Made by a program: the position numbers and the translations under genes. From Catellatospora sichuanensis (GTDB lineage Bacteria > Actinomycetota > Actinomycetes > Mycobacteriales > Micromonosporaceae), in NCBI RefSeq assembly GCF_007483665.1, contig NZ_VIQO01000002.1:248001-312000 (forward strand): a DNA stretch of 64,000 bases, written 5' to 3'. Below the pieces are notes generated by a model. That model had not been told where the DNA came from, ran no database searches, and worked only from the letters and a program-made list of their open reading frames with translations. Positions 51,121-61,923 of this stretch are shown one piece after another (the stretch's first letter is position 1; every line of letters starts with the position of its first letter).

Positions 51121-52551
51121 TCAGCTCCTCCGCTGGTGTCCGTTATGTCCCACGGACTCAACGGAGCTGGACGCGATCTGGAAGCGGGAGTTGCGCCACA
51201 GCACCACATATCCGAGGAACGTGAACGCCAGCGGCGTGACGAGCGAGTTGTACCAGAGCGCGGCGATGAAGGAACCCGCGATGGCGGCCGAGGCGGCCAG
51301 CCCGAGCGCGGAGCGGTCACGGCGGAAGCGCCACAGTGCGTATCCGAAGAAGCCGAAGTAGGTCAGCGTGCCGGCCAGGCCGTGTGCGTACAGCAACTGC
51401 CACAGCTGGCCGTTGCCGCCGACGGTGAAGTTGCCGCAGCGCTCGCAGGCCGCCGACTCGCCGACCGCGATCGACTGCCGACCGCCCTGGGTGCTGCGGG
51501 TCGATCCGAAGCCGAGCACCGGTGACTCGGCCGCACCGGACACGGCCCGCTCGGTGAGGAACATGCGCACCCCGTTGGACTTGCCGTTGTCGAGGCGGCG
51601 CTCGATGACCCCGCCGAGCGGGGTGGTGGCCAGGGCGACGGCCAGCCCGGCCAGCACCACGCCCAGGGCGACGAGTGCCCGCAGCCGTCCCGCGAGTGCC
51701 TGACGCACCGCGATGAAGACCGCCGTCGCCCCCAGGCCGATCCACAATCCCCGGTTCAGCGAGTGCACCACCGGCACCACCGAGACGGCGAGCAGGCCGA
51801 CGGCCAGCAGCCGGGTGCGCGGCCGGCTCGGGTAGGCGAACACGGCGGCCACGAACCACACCACGAGCAGGCAGAAGTTGTTGCCCCAGGTGTTGGTGTA
51901 GCCCCAGGGCGCGGCCGGGCGCGGCAGCGGGTCGCCGACCAGGTCCATGATCTGCGCGGCGTACGGGTGGACCAGCGACTTGACGAAGCCCTTGCCGCGG
52001 ACGCCGTCGGGCAGCAGCAGCTCCACCGGCGAGGTGAACTCGAAGTGCCCGGCGAACGTGCCCAGCAGCCCGCCTGCCACGGTGACCGCGAACATCCAGC
52101 CGAGCAGGTTCACCAGCCGCCGCTGCGGCAGCACGGCCGCGGACAGGTTGCCGGCGTACACCAGCAGCACCGTCAGGGCGAGGTGCTGGACCAGCTTGTA
52201 GACGGGTGCGGTGATGCGGTCCGCGAAGGTCGCCGTGAGCGTGCCCTCGGGGTCCACGTCGAGCACGCCGAACCCGACCACGGTGACCGTGCAGAAGGCC
52301 AGCCACAGCCAGAACGCGGGCGGCAGCCGGACCGGCAGGCCCTGCGTGTGCCGCCGGTAGAGCTGCCAGGCCATCGGCACCGCCATGAGCGGGAAGATCA
52401 GCACGCCGAGACCCAGCGCCCACCACAGCGGATAGAGCGCCAGCAGCGAGGTCAGCGGCCAGGCAGGCCCGAACAGCAGCCGGGGGCGGGCCGTCGCGGC
52501 GGCCGGCGTGGCGACGCCGTCCGAAACGCCGGCCCGGAGGGCGAGGCTCAT
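51121..52551 (-). CDS. O-antigen ligase/Wzy-polymerase family membrane protein
   Basis: This 476-residue protein has about 12 hydrophobic spans and a large outer loop. Typical Wzy_C/ligase features appear in the second half: AESPVLGFGSTRSTQGGRQS and NGQLWQLLYAHGLAGTLTYF. Two cysteines (AACERCGNFTVGGNG) lie in the loop and could form a disulfide. It probably polymerises repeat units outside the membrane. ATG 52551 overlaps the stop of the Wzz-like gene (ATGA), so the two are coupled, matching their joint role in polymer length. Confidence 0.83.
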   Translation of the reverse strand: MSLALRAGVSDGVATPAAATARPRLLFGPAWPLTSLLALYPLWWALGLGVLIFPLMAVPMAWQLYRRHTQGLPVRLPPAFWLWLAFCTVTVVGFGVLDVDPEGTLTATFADRITAPVYKLVQHLALTVLLVYAGNLSAAVLPQRRLVNLLGWMFAVTVAGGLLGTFAGHFEFTSPVELLLPDGVRGKGFVKSLVHPYAAQIMDLVGDPLPRPAAPWGYTNTWGNNFCLLVVWFVAAVFAYPSRPRTRLLAVGLLAVSVVPVVHSLNRGLWIGLGATAVFIAVRQALAGRLRALVALGVVLAGLAVALATTPLGGVIERRLDNGKSNGVRMFLTERAVSGAAESPVLGFGSTRSTQGGRQSIAVGESAACERCGNFTVGGNGQLWQLLYAHGLAGTLTYFGFFGYALWRFRRDRSALGLAASAAIAGSFIAALWYNSLVTPLAFTFLGYVVLWRNSRFQIASSSVESVGHNGHQRRS

Positions 52552-54257
52552 TGCCGGTGGGCCTCGTCCAGCTCGGTCAGGGCCGAGGCGTCCAGCGGGG
52601 CCAGCATGATGGTCTGCTCGTCGGCGTGCGGCTTGTGGCCGTTCGCGACCGCCTCGACGGGCTCCTCTTCGCCGCCGAGCAGCGGGCGGCCGGCCGGCTC
52701 GATGGGCGTGGTCTCGCCGGCGGCGGCGGACGTGGTGCGGCGGGCCCGGTGCGGCAGCCGCGGCATCATCACGCCACCCAGCAGCGGCGTGCCGACCCGG
52801 CGCAGCTGCTCGGCGGCGTCGGCGACCTCGGGACGGCTGGTGCGCCGGGTCTCCACCGCGAGGATCGCGGCGTCGGCGAGGCTGGCCAGGCTCTGCGCGT
52901 CGGCGCTGGCGGAGGTGGAGGGGGCTTCGACCACCAGGTAGTCGGCGTGGGCACGCAGCGTGGTGATGATGTCGCGCAGGGCGTGCGACTGCAGCATGCC
53001 TGCCGCAGTGGCGGTGCCGCCGGTGGTGATGACATGCAACGAGGGGGTACGCGCCGCGCGCTGCGTCGACTCGGCCAGGCTGACCCGGCCGGCCAGCACC
53101 TCGGACAGCCCCGGGGTCGGCGCGACGCCGACGAGCCGGGCCAGCGGCGCGGCCTCGGTCAGCGAGTCGGGCAGCTGCGCGCCGATGAGCACGACCTCCG
53201 CGCCGGTGCGCGACAGCGCCGCGGCGAGGTTGGCGGCGACCAGGGTCGCGGCCGGGCCGCGGCTGGCGCCGGTGACCACGACGACCTGCTCGCCGGGGCG
53301 GAACGCGGCGACGACCTCGTTGCGCAGCCGGTTGAAGGCCCGCCCGCCGGGGCTGAACGGGGTGAAGATCTCGGTGCAGCCGGTGCCCTTGCCGGGCACC
53401 GCGCCGAGCACGGCCACGCCGCTGCGGACCAGGTCACGCCCGGCCCGTACGCGCCGGTCGAGCCGCTCGCGCAGGGCCGCCACGCCCAGGCCGGCCAGCA
53501 GCCCGAGCAGCGCGCCCGCGGCGTAGTTGACCGCCGCGGTCGGCTTCACCGGGCGGCTCGGCACGCGGGCCTCGCGGATCACGGTGCCGGCGCTGACGGT
53601 CTCGGTGGCCAGCTGGTTCACCTTGTTGTTGAGCTGGTTGATCTGGGTCACCGTGGTGTCGCGCTGGCTGTCCAGGGTGGCGTAGTTCGAGCTCTTCGGG
53701 CTCGCGTCGGAGAGCTTGCCGTTGATCTTGGTGAGGTCCTCGGTGAGGTCCTTGATCTTGTCGCGCAGCGCCGCGGCCTGGCGTTCCAGCTCCGCCTTGG
53801 CGTTGCCCTCCCGGTTGGCCAGGTAGGACTGCGCGAACGCCTTGGCCCCGGCCTGCGCCTCCTCGGGCGCCCCCGCCGCGTAATTGATCTGGAGCACGGC
53901 GGTGTTCGGCGGCACCTCGACCGAGACCGCGCCCGCGAGCACGTCGACGTCCTCGCGCTGGAGCACCTTGGCGGCCCCGGCGACGACCGCGGTGGAGCGC
54001 ATCAGCTGCGCCTCGGTGTCCAGGTTGATCTCGTCGCGGGTGCGCCCGCCGGCGACGTTGGCGTCCAGGCCGGCCGGTCGCACCAGCACCGACGCCGTGG
54101 AGACGTACTCGCGCGGCAGCGATTCGTTGTACGCCGCACCCGCGGCGGTGCCTGCCAGTGTCAGCAGTACGGCGATCCACCAGTGACGGGCGATCAAACC
54201 CAGGTAGTCGCTCATGTCGTACGACGAGGGGGGTGGCCCGGCGTATGTCGCGTCCAC
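52548..54257 (-). CDS. Wzz/BY-kinase-like protein with degenerate ATPase site
   Basis: This 569-residue protein has a Wzz-type first membrane span (HWWIAVLLTLAGTAAGAAY), an outer region rich in coiled coil (about residues 130-225: KAELERQAAALRDKIKDL), a second span at about 240-260 (AAGALLGLLAGLGVAAL), and a cytoplasmic MinD/BY-kinase-like domain. The Walker A position reads VTGASRGPAATLVAANLA, without the Lys-Ser/Thr needed for ATP, and Walker A' reads VVLIGAQLPDS instead of the usual Asp-containing motif. It may regulate chain length by its fold only. GTG 54257, with GGAGAAGGG upstream, is the chosen start; ATG 54215 is an alternative. It ends with a Glu/Pro-rich tail. Confidence 0.82.
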   Translation of the reverse strand: MDATYAGPPPSSYDMSDYLGLIARHWWIAVLLTLAGTAAGAAYNESLPREYVSTASVLVRPAGLDANVAGGRTRDEINLDTEAQLMRSTAVVAGAAKVLQREDVDVLAGAVSVEVPPNTAVLQINYAAGAPEEAQAGAKAFAQSYLANREGNAKAELERQAAALRDKIKDLTEDLTKINGKLSDASPKSSNYATLDSQRDTTVTQINQLNNKVNQLATETVSAGTVIREARVPSRPVKPTAAVNYAAGALLGLLAGLGVAALRERLDRRVRAGRDLVRSGVAVLGAVPGKGTGCTEIFTPFSPGGRAFNRLRNEVVAAFRPGEQVVVVTGASRGPAATLVAANLAAALSRTGAEVVLIGAQLPDSLTEAAPLARLVGVAPTPGLSEVLAGRVSLAESTQRAARTPSLHVITTGGTATAAGMLQSHALRDIITTLRAHADYLVVEAPSTSASADAQSLASLADAAILAVETRRTSRPEVADAAEQLRRVGTPLLGGVMMPRLPHRARRTTSAAAGETTPIEPAGRPLLGGEEEPVEAVANGHKPHADEQTIMLAPLDASALTELDEAHRQ

Positions 54258-54442
54258 GGCGTGTGGCCCTTCTCCGGCGTTGTTGCGTCCGGTGAGGTCA
54301 ACGGTCCGGCGGTAACGACGTAACTCGGCATATCGGCCGATACACCGCGAACTACTGTTGGTGCAGGTGAGAGGGCCTGTCGGTAACTAAGCGTCAGTAA
54401 GCGCGTTCTTCGGCGAAAAGCTCGCAAACAAGACACAACGGT

Positions 54443-54448
54443 TATGAT
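54443..54448 (+). promoter_or_regulatory. Candidate -10 (TATGAT) for the large GH26-like gene
   Basis: TATGAT lies 66 bp upstream of ATG 54515 in an AT-richer stretch that follows CTCGCAAACAAGACACAACG. No good -35 is visible. The region is shared with the divergent Wzz-like gene. Confidence 0.35.
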
Positions 54449-54514
54449 GCCCCTGAGGGTACGCAGAATCGGACAGAAATCTGAGTGCCTGCTTTCGGGG
54501 GAAGGGGCGACCTG

Positions 54515-57115
54515 ATGAACAGGACGCGTTTCGGCATCGCGGTCACCGTCACCATGTCCACGCTGGCCTCGGCCGTGCTGCTGGGTCTGGTGGCGGGGCG
54601 GTTGTCCGCGCCACCGACGCGGGTCACCGTGTCCGAGGACTCGTACACGATGAGTACCCAGCCCGGCGTCACCGCCGGCGGCCGGCTCTACCTCACCGCG
54701 GGTGGGGTGGGCGGCGGTGCGGCGGTCAGCTACCTCAAGTTCGACGTCAAGCTGCCGACCGGCCGCCAGCCGAAGAAGGTCTGGCTGTGGCTCGGCCGGC
54801 ACAGCGGCCCGCTGCCCCGGCTGGTCGAGCTGACCAGCGTCCCCGACACCCGCTGGCGGGAGGGCACCCTCACCGCCGCCACCGCGCCGCGGCTGGGCAG
54901 CGTGGTGGGCAGCGTCGCGCCCGGCCGGTTCGACCGGGCAGTCGCCTTCGACGTCACCCGCGTCATCCGCCGTTCCGGCCGGTACGCCTTCGCGGTCACC
55001 GCGCCGAGCAGCACCGAGATCGCCCAGTTCGTGGCGGGTGAAGCCGGTGCCGAGAGCACCACCACCGGCCCGCCGACCATCACCTTCGAGTGGCAGGCGC
55101 CCGCCTCGCCGACTCTGCCGCCGCTGGTCGACCAGCCCACGATCGCGCCGAGCCCGTCCGGGACGCCCGAGCCGGAGCCCACCGTGACGCCGTGGCCGGG
55201 CACGACGTTCGACCCGAGCGCGACGCCCATGCCGTCCACCGCGCCCGAACCGTCGATCCCGGCCGACCCGGTGACCGACCCGAGCCCGGTGCCGACCGGC
55301 ACCTACGCCACCGACCCGGTCTACGAACCCGAGCCGAGCCTGCCGGACCCGAGCGCCGCGCCGACCGACCCGGGCCAGCCCGGCGATCCCGGCCCGTCGA
55401 CCGGTCCCGAGCCCGGCACCGAACCGGTCCCCAGCACCGAGCCCGGCCAGCAGCCCAGCCCGGACCCGGCCACCGAGCCGAGCCCCGATCCGGGCACGCA
55501 ACCCGGTGACCCGGGCACGGAACCGGGACCCGGCACCGAGCCCAGCGCGGGCCCCGACCCGGGCACCCCGCCAGGCCCCGACCCGGGCCCCGGCACCGAA
55601 CCCGGCCCTGCGCCCGGCCCTGGCCCTGGCCCGGGCCCCGACCCCGGCCAGCCCGATCCCGGCACCGAGCCGGGCCCAGAGCCGAGCCCCGGCTTCCCGC
55701 CGGTGACCGACCCGACCGAGCCGCCCGTGACCGACCCGACCGAGCCGCCGGTCACGGACCCGACCGAGCCGCCCGTGACTGACCCGACCGAGCCGCCGGT
55801 CACGGACCCGACCGAGCCGCCCGTGACCGACCCGACCGAGCCGCCGGTCACGGACCCGACCGAGCCGCCCGTGACTGACCCGACCGAACCGCCGGTCACG
55901 GACCCGACCGAGCCGCCCGTGACTGACCCGAGCCTGCCGCCGGTCACCGACCCGACCGTCCCTCCGGGCACGGACCCGAGCACGCCGCCGGGCACGGACC
56001 CGAGCGCGCCGCCGGGCACGGACCCGAGCGCGCCGCCGGGCACGGACCCGAGCGCGCCGCCCAGCACCGACCCGAGCGCGCCGCCGGTGCCGGACCCGAG
56101 CGCGAGCCCGACCGTGCCGCCGGCCTCGCCCTCCCCGTCGACGGACCCGAATCTGCCGGTGGACTGCGTTATCGGGCAGGCCCTGGTGCCCACCTGCGGG
56201 GCGCTCTGGGGCGTCGCGCCGGGCGCGCACACCTCGCAGAACCGCATCCAGGCGCTGTACGAGTTCGAGCGGCGCACCAACCGCCGACAGGTCGTGTACC
56301 ACGCGTACCACCGCGGCACCTCGCTGTTCCCGACCCCGGAGGAGCTGTCCATCACCAAGGACGCGCTGCACAAGCGGGTGCTGTTCCTCAACTGGAAGCC
56401 GCAGGGCGTCAGCTGGGCCGGCATCGCCCGGGGCGACGGGCGCACCGAGGCGTACCTGGACCGGCTGGCCGTACACATCCGCGGCTCGCTGCAGGACCAG
56501 TTCTTCTTCACGATGAACCACGAGCCGGAGAACGACGTCAACCCGCGGCCGGGCTCCGGGATGACCGCGCAGGACTACGCGGCGGCCTTCCGGCACGTCG
56601 TCACCGGGCTGCGGGCCCGCGGCGTGAACAACCTGGTCTCGGTGATGTGCTACATGGCGTTCGTGCCGTGGAACGTCAAGGACTGGTTCGAGGACCTGTA
56701 TCCCGGTGACGACGTGGTGGACTGGGTCGCCTGGGACACCTACGCCTACAGCGACCCGGGCTACGGCTACGGCGACTTCGCGGAGATGATGAACCGCAAG
56801 TCGGGCAGCCGCAAGGACTGGCCGGGCTTCTACAACTGGGCCGCGACGTCCTTCCCGGACAAGCCGCTGATGCTGGGCGAGTGGGGGGTGTGGCACTCCC
56901 GGTCCAACCCGCAGCACCAGGCGCGGTTCTTCGACTCGGCCCGGCTGCAGCTGGAGCTTTTCCCACGGCTGAAGGCGCTGGTCTACTTCGAGTCGCCCAG
57001 CGCCGAGGAGGGCCGCAGCTCGATGATCGACATGACCTCGACCGGGCTGGCGTCGTTCCAGCAGTTCAGCAAGCATCCGGCGTTCGACATCACGACCGGA
57101 CCCGTCGGCTACTGA
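54515..57115 (+). CDS. Secreted multi-domain GH26-like glycoside hydrolase
   Basis: This 866-residue exported enzyme has a signal peptide or anchor (about residues 5-30) followed by a beta-sandwich DNRLRE/CBM96-like domain (about 35-190, with SYLKFDVKL, WREGTLTAA and VAFDVTRVIRR). A proline/threonine/aspartate-rich linker of about 355 residues contains the octapeptide repeats at 55700-55930. The C-terminal catalytic domain (about 550-866) has FFTMNHEPEN with the acid/base Glu670, and LMLGEWGVWHS with the nucleophile Glu789. It probably hydrolyses or remodels a beta-linked polysaccharide at the cell surface. ATG 54515 is preceded by GAAGGGG. It is divergent from the Wzz-like gene and convergent with the APS kinase gene. 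Confidence 0.87.
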   Translation: MNRTRFGIAVTVTMSTLASAVLLGLVAGRLSAPPTRVTVSEDSYTMSTQPGVTAGGRLYLTAGGVGGGAAVSYLKFDVKLPTGRQPKKVWLWLGRHSGPLPRLVELTSVPDTRWREGTLTAATAPRLGSVVGSVAPGRFDRAVAFDVTRVIRRSGRYAFAVTAPSSTEIAQFVAGEAGAESTTTGPPTITFEWQAPASPTLPPLVDQPTIAPSPSGTPEPEPTVTPWPGTTFDPSATPMPSTAPEPSIPADPVTDPSPVPTGTYATDPVYEPEPSLPDPSAAPTDPGQPGDPGPSTGPEPGTEPVPSTEPGQQPSPDPATEPSPDPGTQPGDPGTEPGPGTEPSAGPDPGTPPGPDPGPGTEPGPAPGPGPGPGPDPGQPDPGTEPGPEPSPGFPPVTDPTEPPVTDPTEPPVTDPTEPPVTDPTEPPVTDPTEPPVTDPTEPPVTDPTEPPVTDPTEPPVTDPTEPPVTDPSLPPVTDPTVPPGTDPSTPPGTDPSAPPGTDPSAPPGTDPSAPPSTDPSAPPVPDPSASPTVPPASPSPSTDPNLPVDCVIGQALVPTCGALWGVAPGAHTSQNRIQALYEFERRTNRRQVVYHAYHRGTSLFPTPEELSITKDALHKRVLFLNWKPQGVSWAGIARGDGRTEAYLDRLAVHIRGSLQDQFFFTMNHEPENDVNPRPGSGMTAQDYAAAFRHVVTGLRARGVNNLVSVMCYMAFVPWNVKDWFEDLYPGDDVVDWVAWDTYAYSDPGYGYGDFAEMMNRKSGSRKDWPGFYNWAATSFPDKPLMLGEWGVWHSRSNPQHQARFFDSARLQLELFPRLKALVYFESPSAEEGRSSMIDMTSTGLASFQQFSKHPAFDITTGPVGY
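55700..55930 (+). repeat. 24-bp tandem repeat encoding PPVTDPTE
   Basis: About nine or ten copies of an 8-codon unit lie in a row. Alternate copies differ at synonymous sites (CCCGTGACYGACCCGACCGAG versus CCGGTCACGGACCCGACC...), giving a 48-bp higher-order unit, a sign of recent paired duplication. Less regular DPSAPPGT repeats follow to about 56100. Confidence 0.9.
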
Positions 57116-57122
57116 CCCCGAT

Positions 57123-57155
57123 CGTGACGGCCCGCCCTGGTGGCGGGCCGTCACG
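57123..57155. terminator. Bidirectional terminator between GH26-like and APS kinase genes
   Basis: CGTGACGGCCCGCC (57123-57136) pairs perfectly with GGCGGGCCGTCACG (57142-57155) around 5 bases, between convergent genes. Confidence 0.85.
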
Positions 57156-57159
57156 CTGT

Positions 57160-58680
57160 TCAGCTGCGAGGGTTGATCCAGCCTTCTTCGCCCAGGTAGA
57201 CCAGGACGCTGTCGACGGCGTCGTCGATGGTGCCCTCCGACGTGTCGAGCACCAGCTCGGCGTCTTTCGGCACCTCGTACGGGTCGTCGATGCCGGTCAT
57301 CCCGGTGATCTGACCGGCCCGGGCGCGGGCGTAGAGGCCCTTGCGGTCGCGCTGCTCGCAGACCTCGATCGGGGTCGCCACGTGCACCAGCACGAAGTCG
57401 GCCCCCGCAGCGGTGGCCATGGCGCGGGCGTTGGCGCGGGCGCTGGCATACGGCGCGATCGGGCAGCAGATGGCCATGCCCCCGTGGCGGGCCGTCTCCG
57501 CGGCGACCCAGCCGATGCGGCGGATGTTGAGGTCGCGGTCGGCCTTGCTGAAGCCGAGCCCGGCGCTCAGCTCGCGGCGTACGACGTCGCCGTCGAGCAC
57601 GGTCAGGCTGCGCTCGCCGGTCTCCAGCAGCGCGTCGGCCACGCCGCGGGCCACCGTGGACTTGCCGGATCCGCTGAGACCGGTGAAGAACAGCACCACG
57701 CCGCGCTGGCGGCGGGGCGGGCGGGCCTTGGACAGCTCGCGGGCCACGGCGGGCGGGGTGTGCCACTCGGGCAGCGGCAGGCCGTCGTCGAGCAGCCCGG
57801 AGATCTCCTCGTCGGTGAGCGCGATGCGCTCGAACCGCTCGGGGACCTCGTCGCGGTCGCGCCACTGGCCGTCGCGGCTGTCGTAGACGAGCTCGCGCGG
57901 GACCAGCACGCGCGGCCCGCCGCCGGACATGGTGGTGGCCGTGCCGAGCAGGTGGGTGACGCCGTACGCGGCGGCGACCCGGGCCCGGATCAGGGCGTCG
58001 GTGACCTCGTTGCCGCGGCCGGTCAGCGGGATGGCCACGATCACGGGCTCGTTCATCCGGTCGCGCGCGGCCAGCACGCAGCGCACCAGCGACTCGGAGG
58101 TGAGCCCGTCAGGGCCGGGGTGGCCGACCGGCACCAGCACCACGAGCTCCGCGTTGAGCTGGCGGGCGGCATGGTTGAGCTGGGCGAGCTGCGGGCGGTG
58201 CAGCGGCCGGTCGGCGAAGTAGCCGAGCACGCGCTGCGCGGTGAGCAGTGCCCGGACGTGGTCGGTGGGCAGCCGCAGCCGGTCGAACGGGGCCCGCCCG
58301 CCGTCGCCGTACGCGGTGACCGGCCCGGCGACGCCGCACCAGCCCTCGCGGGTCGGCCACACCTCGGCGACGTCGAGCCGCGCGATGGGCGCGCCCTCGG
58401 CGTCGGTCAGCACCAGCGGCGGGGCGTCGGCGACGTCGATGCCGTCCAGCATCCCGGCCGGCACCTCCAGCTTCACCTGCAGCGGCCAGGGGCGACCGTC
58501 GACGAGCCGGGAGGTGGCGGCCACCGACCGCAGGTCGTCCCGGCCCAGGAAACCACCGAGCGGCGCATATGCCCCGGCCAGCAGCAACTCGAGGTCGGAC
58601 AGCTCGGTCGGGTTGGGGGTCCACGTGGGGGCACCACGCAGCGCCTCGTCGCCGATCACCCGTTCGCTCCGCTCGCTCAC
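57160..58680 (-). CDS. cysC: Adenylylsulfate kinase with N-terminal degenerate ATP-sulfurylase domain
   Basis: This 506-residue fusion has a C-terminal CysC domain (about residues 330-506) that is intact: FFTGLSGSGKSTVARGVADA, LTVLDGDVVRRELSAGLGFS, DLNIRRIGWVAAETARHGG and GLYARARAGQITGMTGID. It phosphorylates APS to PAPS, the sulfate donor. The N-terminal domain resembles ATP sulfurylase, but the usual QxRNPxHxxH reads FADRPLHRPQ and the GRDHAG motif is missing, so it is probably not catalytic. The start is GTG 58680; the first residues (MSERSERVIGDEAL) derive from the repeat seen at 1757. It could supply both sulfotransferases in the adjacent locus. Confidence 0.88.
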   Translation of the reverse strand: MSERSERVIGDEALRGAPTWTPNPTELSDLELLLAGAYAPLGGFLGRDDLRSVAATSRLVDGRPWPLQVKLEVPAGMLDGIDVADAPPLVLTDAEGAPIARLDVAEVWPTREGWCGVAGPVTAYGDGGRAPFDRLRLPTDHVRALLTAQRVLGYFADRPLHRPQLAQLNHAARQLNAELVVLVPVGHPGPDGLTSESLVRCVLAARDRMNEPVIVAIPLTGRGNEVTDALIRARVAAAYGVTHLLGTATTMSGGGPRVLVPRELVYDSRDGQWRDRDEVPERFERIALTDEEISGLLDDGLPLPEWHTPPAVARELSKARPPRRQRGVVLFFTGLSGSGKSTVARGVADALLETGERSLTVLDGDVVRRELSAGLGFSKADRDLNIRRIGWVAAETARHGGMAICCPIAPYASARANARAMATAAGADFVLVHVATPIEVCEQRDRKGLYARARAGQITGMTGIDDPYEVPKDAELVLDTSEGTIDDAVDSVLVYLGEEGWINPRS

Positions 58681-58700
58681 GTCTGCTCCTGCCTCCCCAG
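58663..58700 (-). repeat. Remnant of the MIRU-like element at the cysC start
   Basis: Read on the minus strand, AGGAGCAGACGTGAGCGAGC followed by GGAGCGAACGGGT matches the end and start of the 1757 repeat (AGGAGCAGGCATGAGCGAGC followed by GCAGCGAGGG) with few changes. The remnant carries the ribosome site, start codon and first residues of cysC. Confidence 0.6.
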
Positions 58701-58815
58701 CGCCGGCACCGCAATCGCGACGCTCCGCTGTCGCCCATGACCGACAGGTGACAAGTGTGGCAGCAGCGCGCACCGCGGTCGAGTGCATCACGCCCATGAT
58801 GAGATCGTGCCGCGG

Positions 58816-58868
58816 TTTCGGCGAAGTAACACCTGCCGATATGTCCGGTAGGTGCAACTTCGCCGAAA
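58816..58868. repeat. Inverted repeat between ppc and cysC
   Basis: TTTCGGCGAAGTAACACCTG continuing CCG (58816-58838) pairs at 20 of 23 positions with 58846-58868 around the loop ATATGTC. It lies 13 bases beyond the ppc stop on the minus strand, so it probably terminates ppc. Confidence 0.65.
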
Positions 58869-58880
58869 CATTCGGTCCAT

Positions 58881-61691
<2,811 letters not shown>

Positions 61692-61826
61692 CGCGCTGTT
61701 CCTTCCGTGGGTACGAAGGACGGCGCTGTCCTGCGGTGGATGCTACTGCCCTGGTGGCCTATGCGGCGGTGTGACGCGGGCCATCCCATTATTCGCGATC
61801 ATCTCCGCCCCACTCGCCGTCCCACT

Positions 61827-61909
61827 CCATGATCGCCCGATTTGCCTGGCACTTGTGCGTATCTTCAACGCGCATTCGCCCATGTGCCGGGCAAGTCGAG
61901 CGATCATGG
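61827..61909. repeat. 83-bp inverted-repeat element, family A copy 2
   Basis: The element is bounded by CCATGATCG and CGATCATGG. GCCCGATTTGCCTGGCAC at one end is mirrored by GTGCCGGGCAAGTCGAGC at the other. It has the same 83-bp length as the copy at 32848-32930; loops differ but stems match. It lies 14 bases beyond the stop of the short-chain dehydrogenase gene, so here it could act as that gene's terminator. Confidence 0.75.
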
Positions 61910-61923
61910 GCGCTCGCGGAGGG

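Noticed and set aside
54212-57865. 1217-residue minus-strand ORF with Arg-rich repeats
   Set aside because: It is antisense to the secreted hydrolase; its repetitive Arg/Gly content is the complement of the proline-rich linker and it has no family match.
42316-58680. Genomic island acquired with a mobile element
   Set aside because: Codon use and GC look like the rest of the window, and no integrase, transposase, tRNA boundary or flanking direct repeats were seen.
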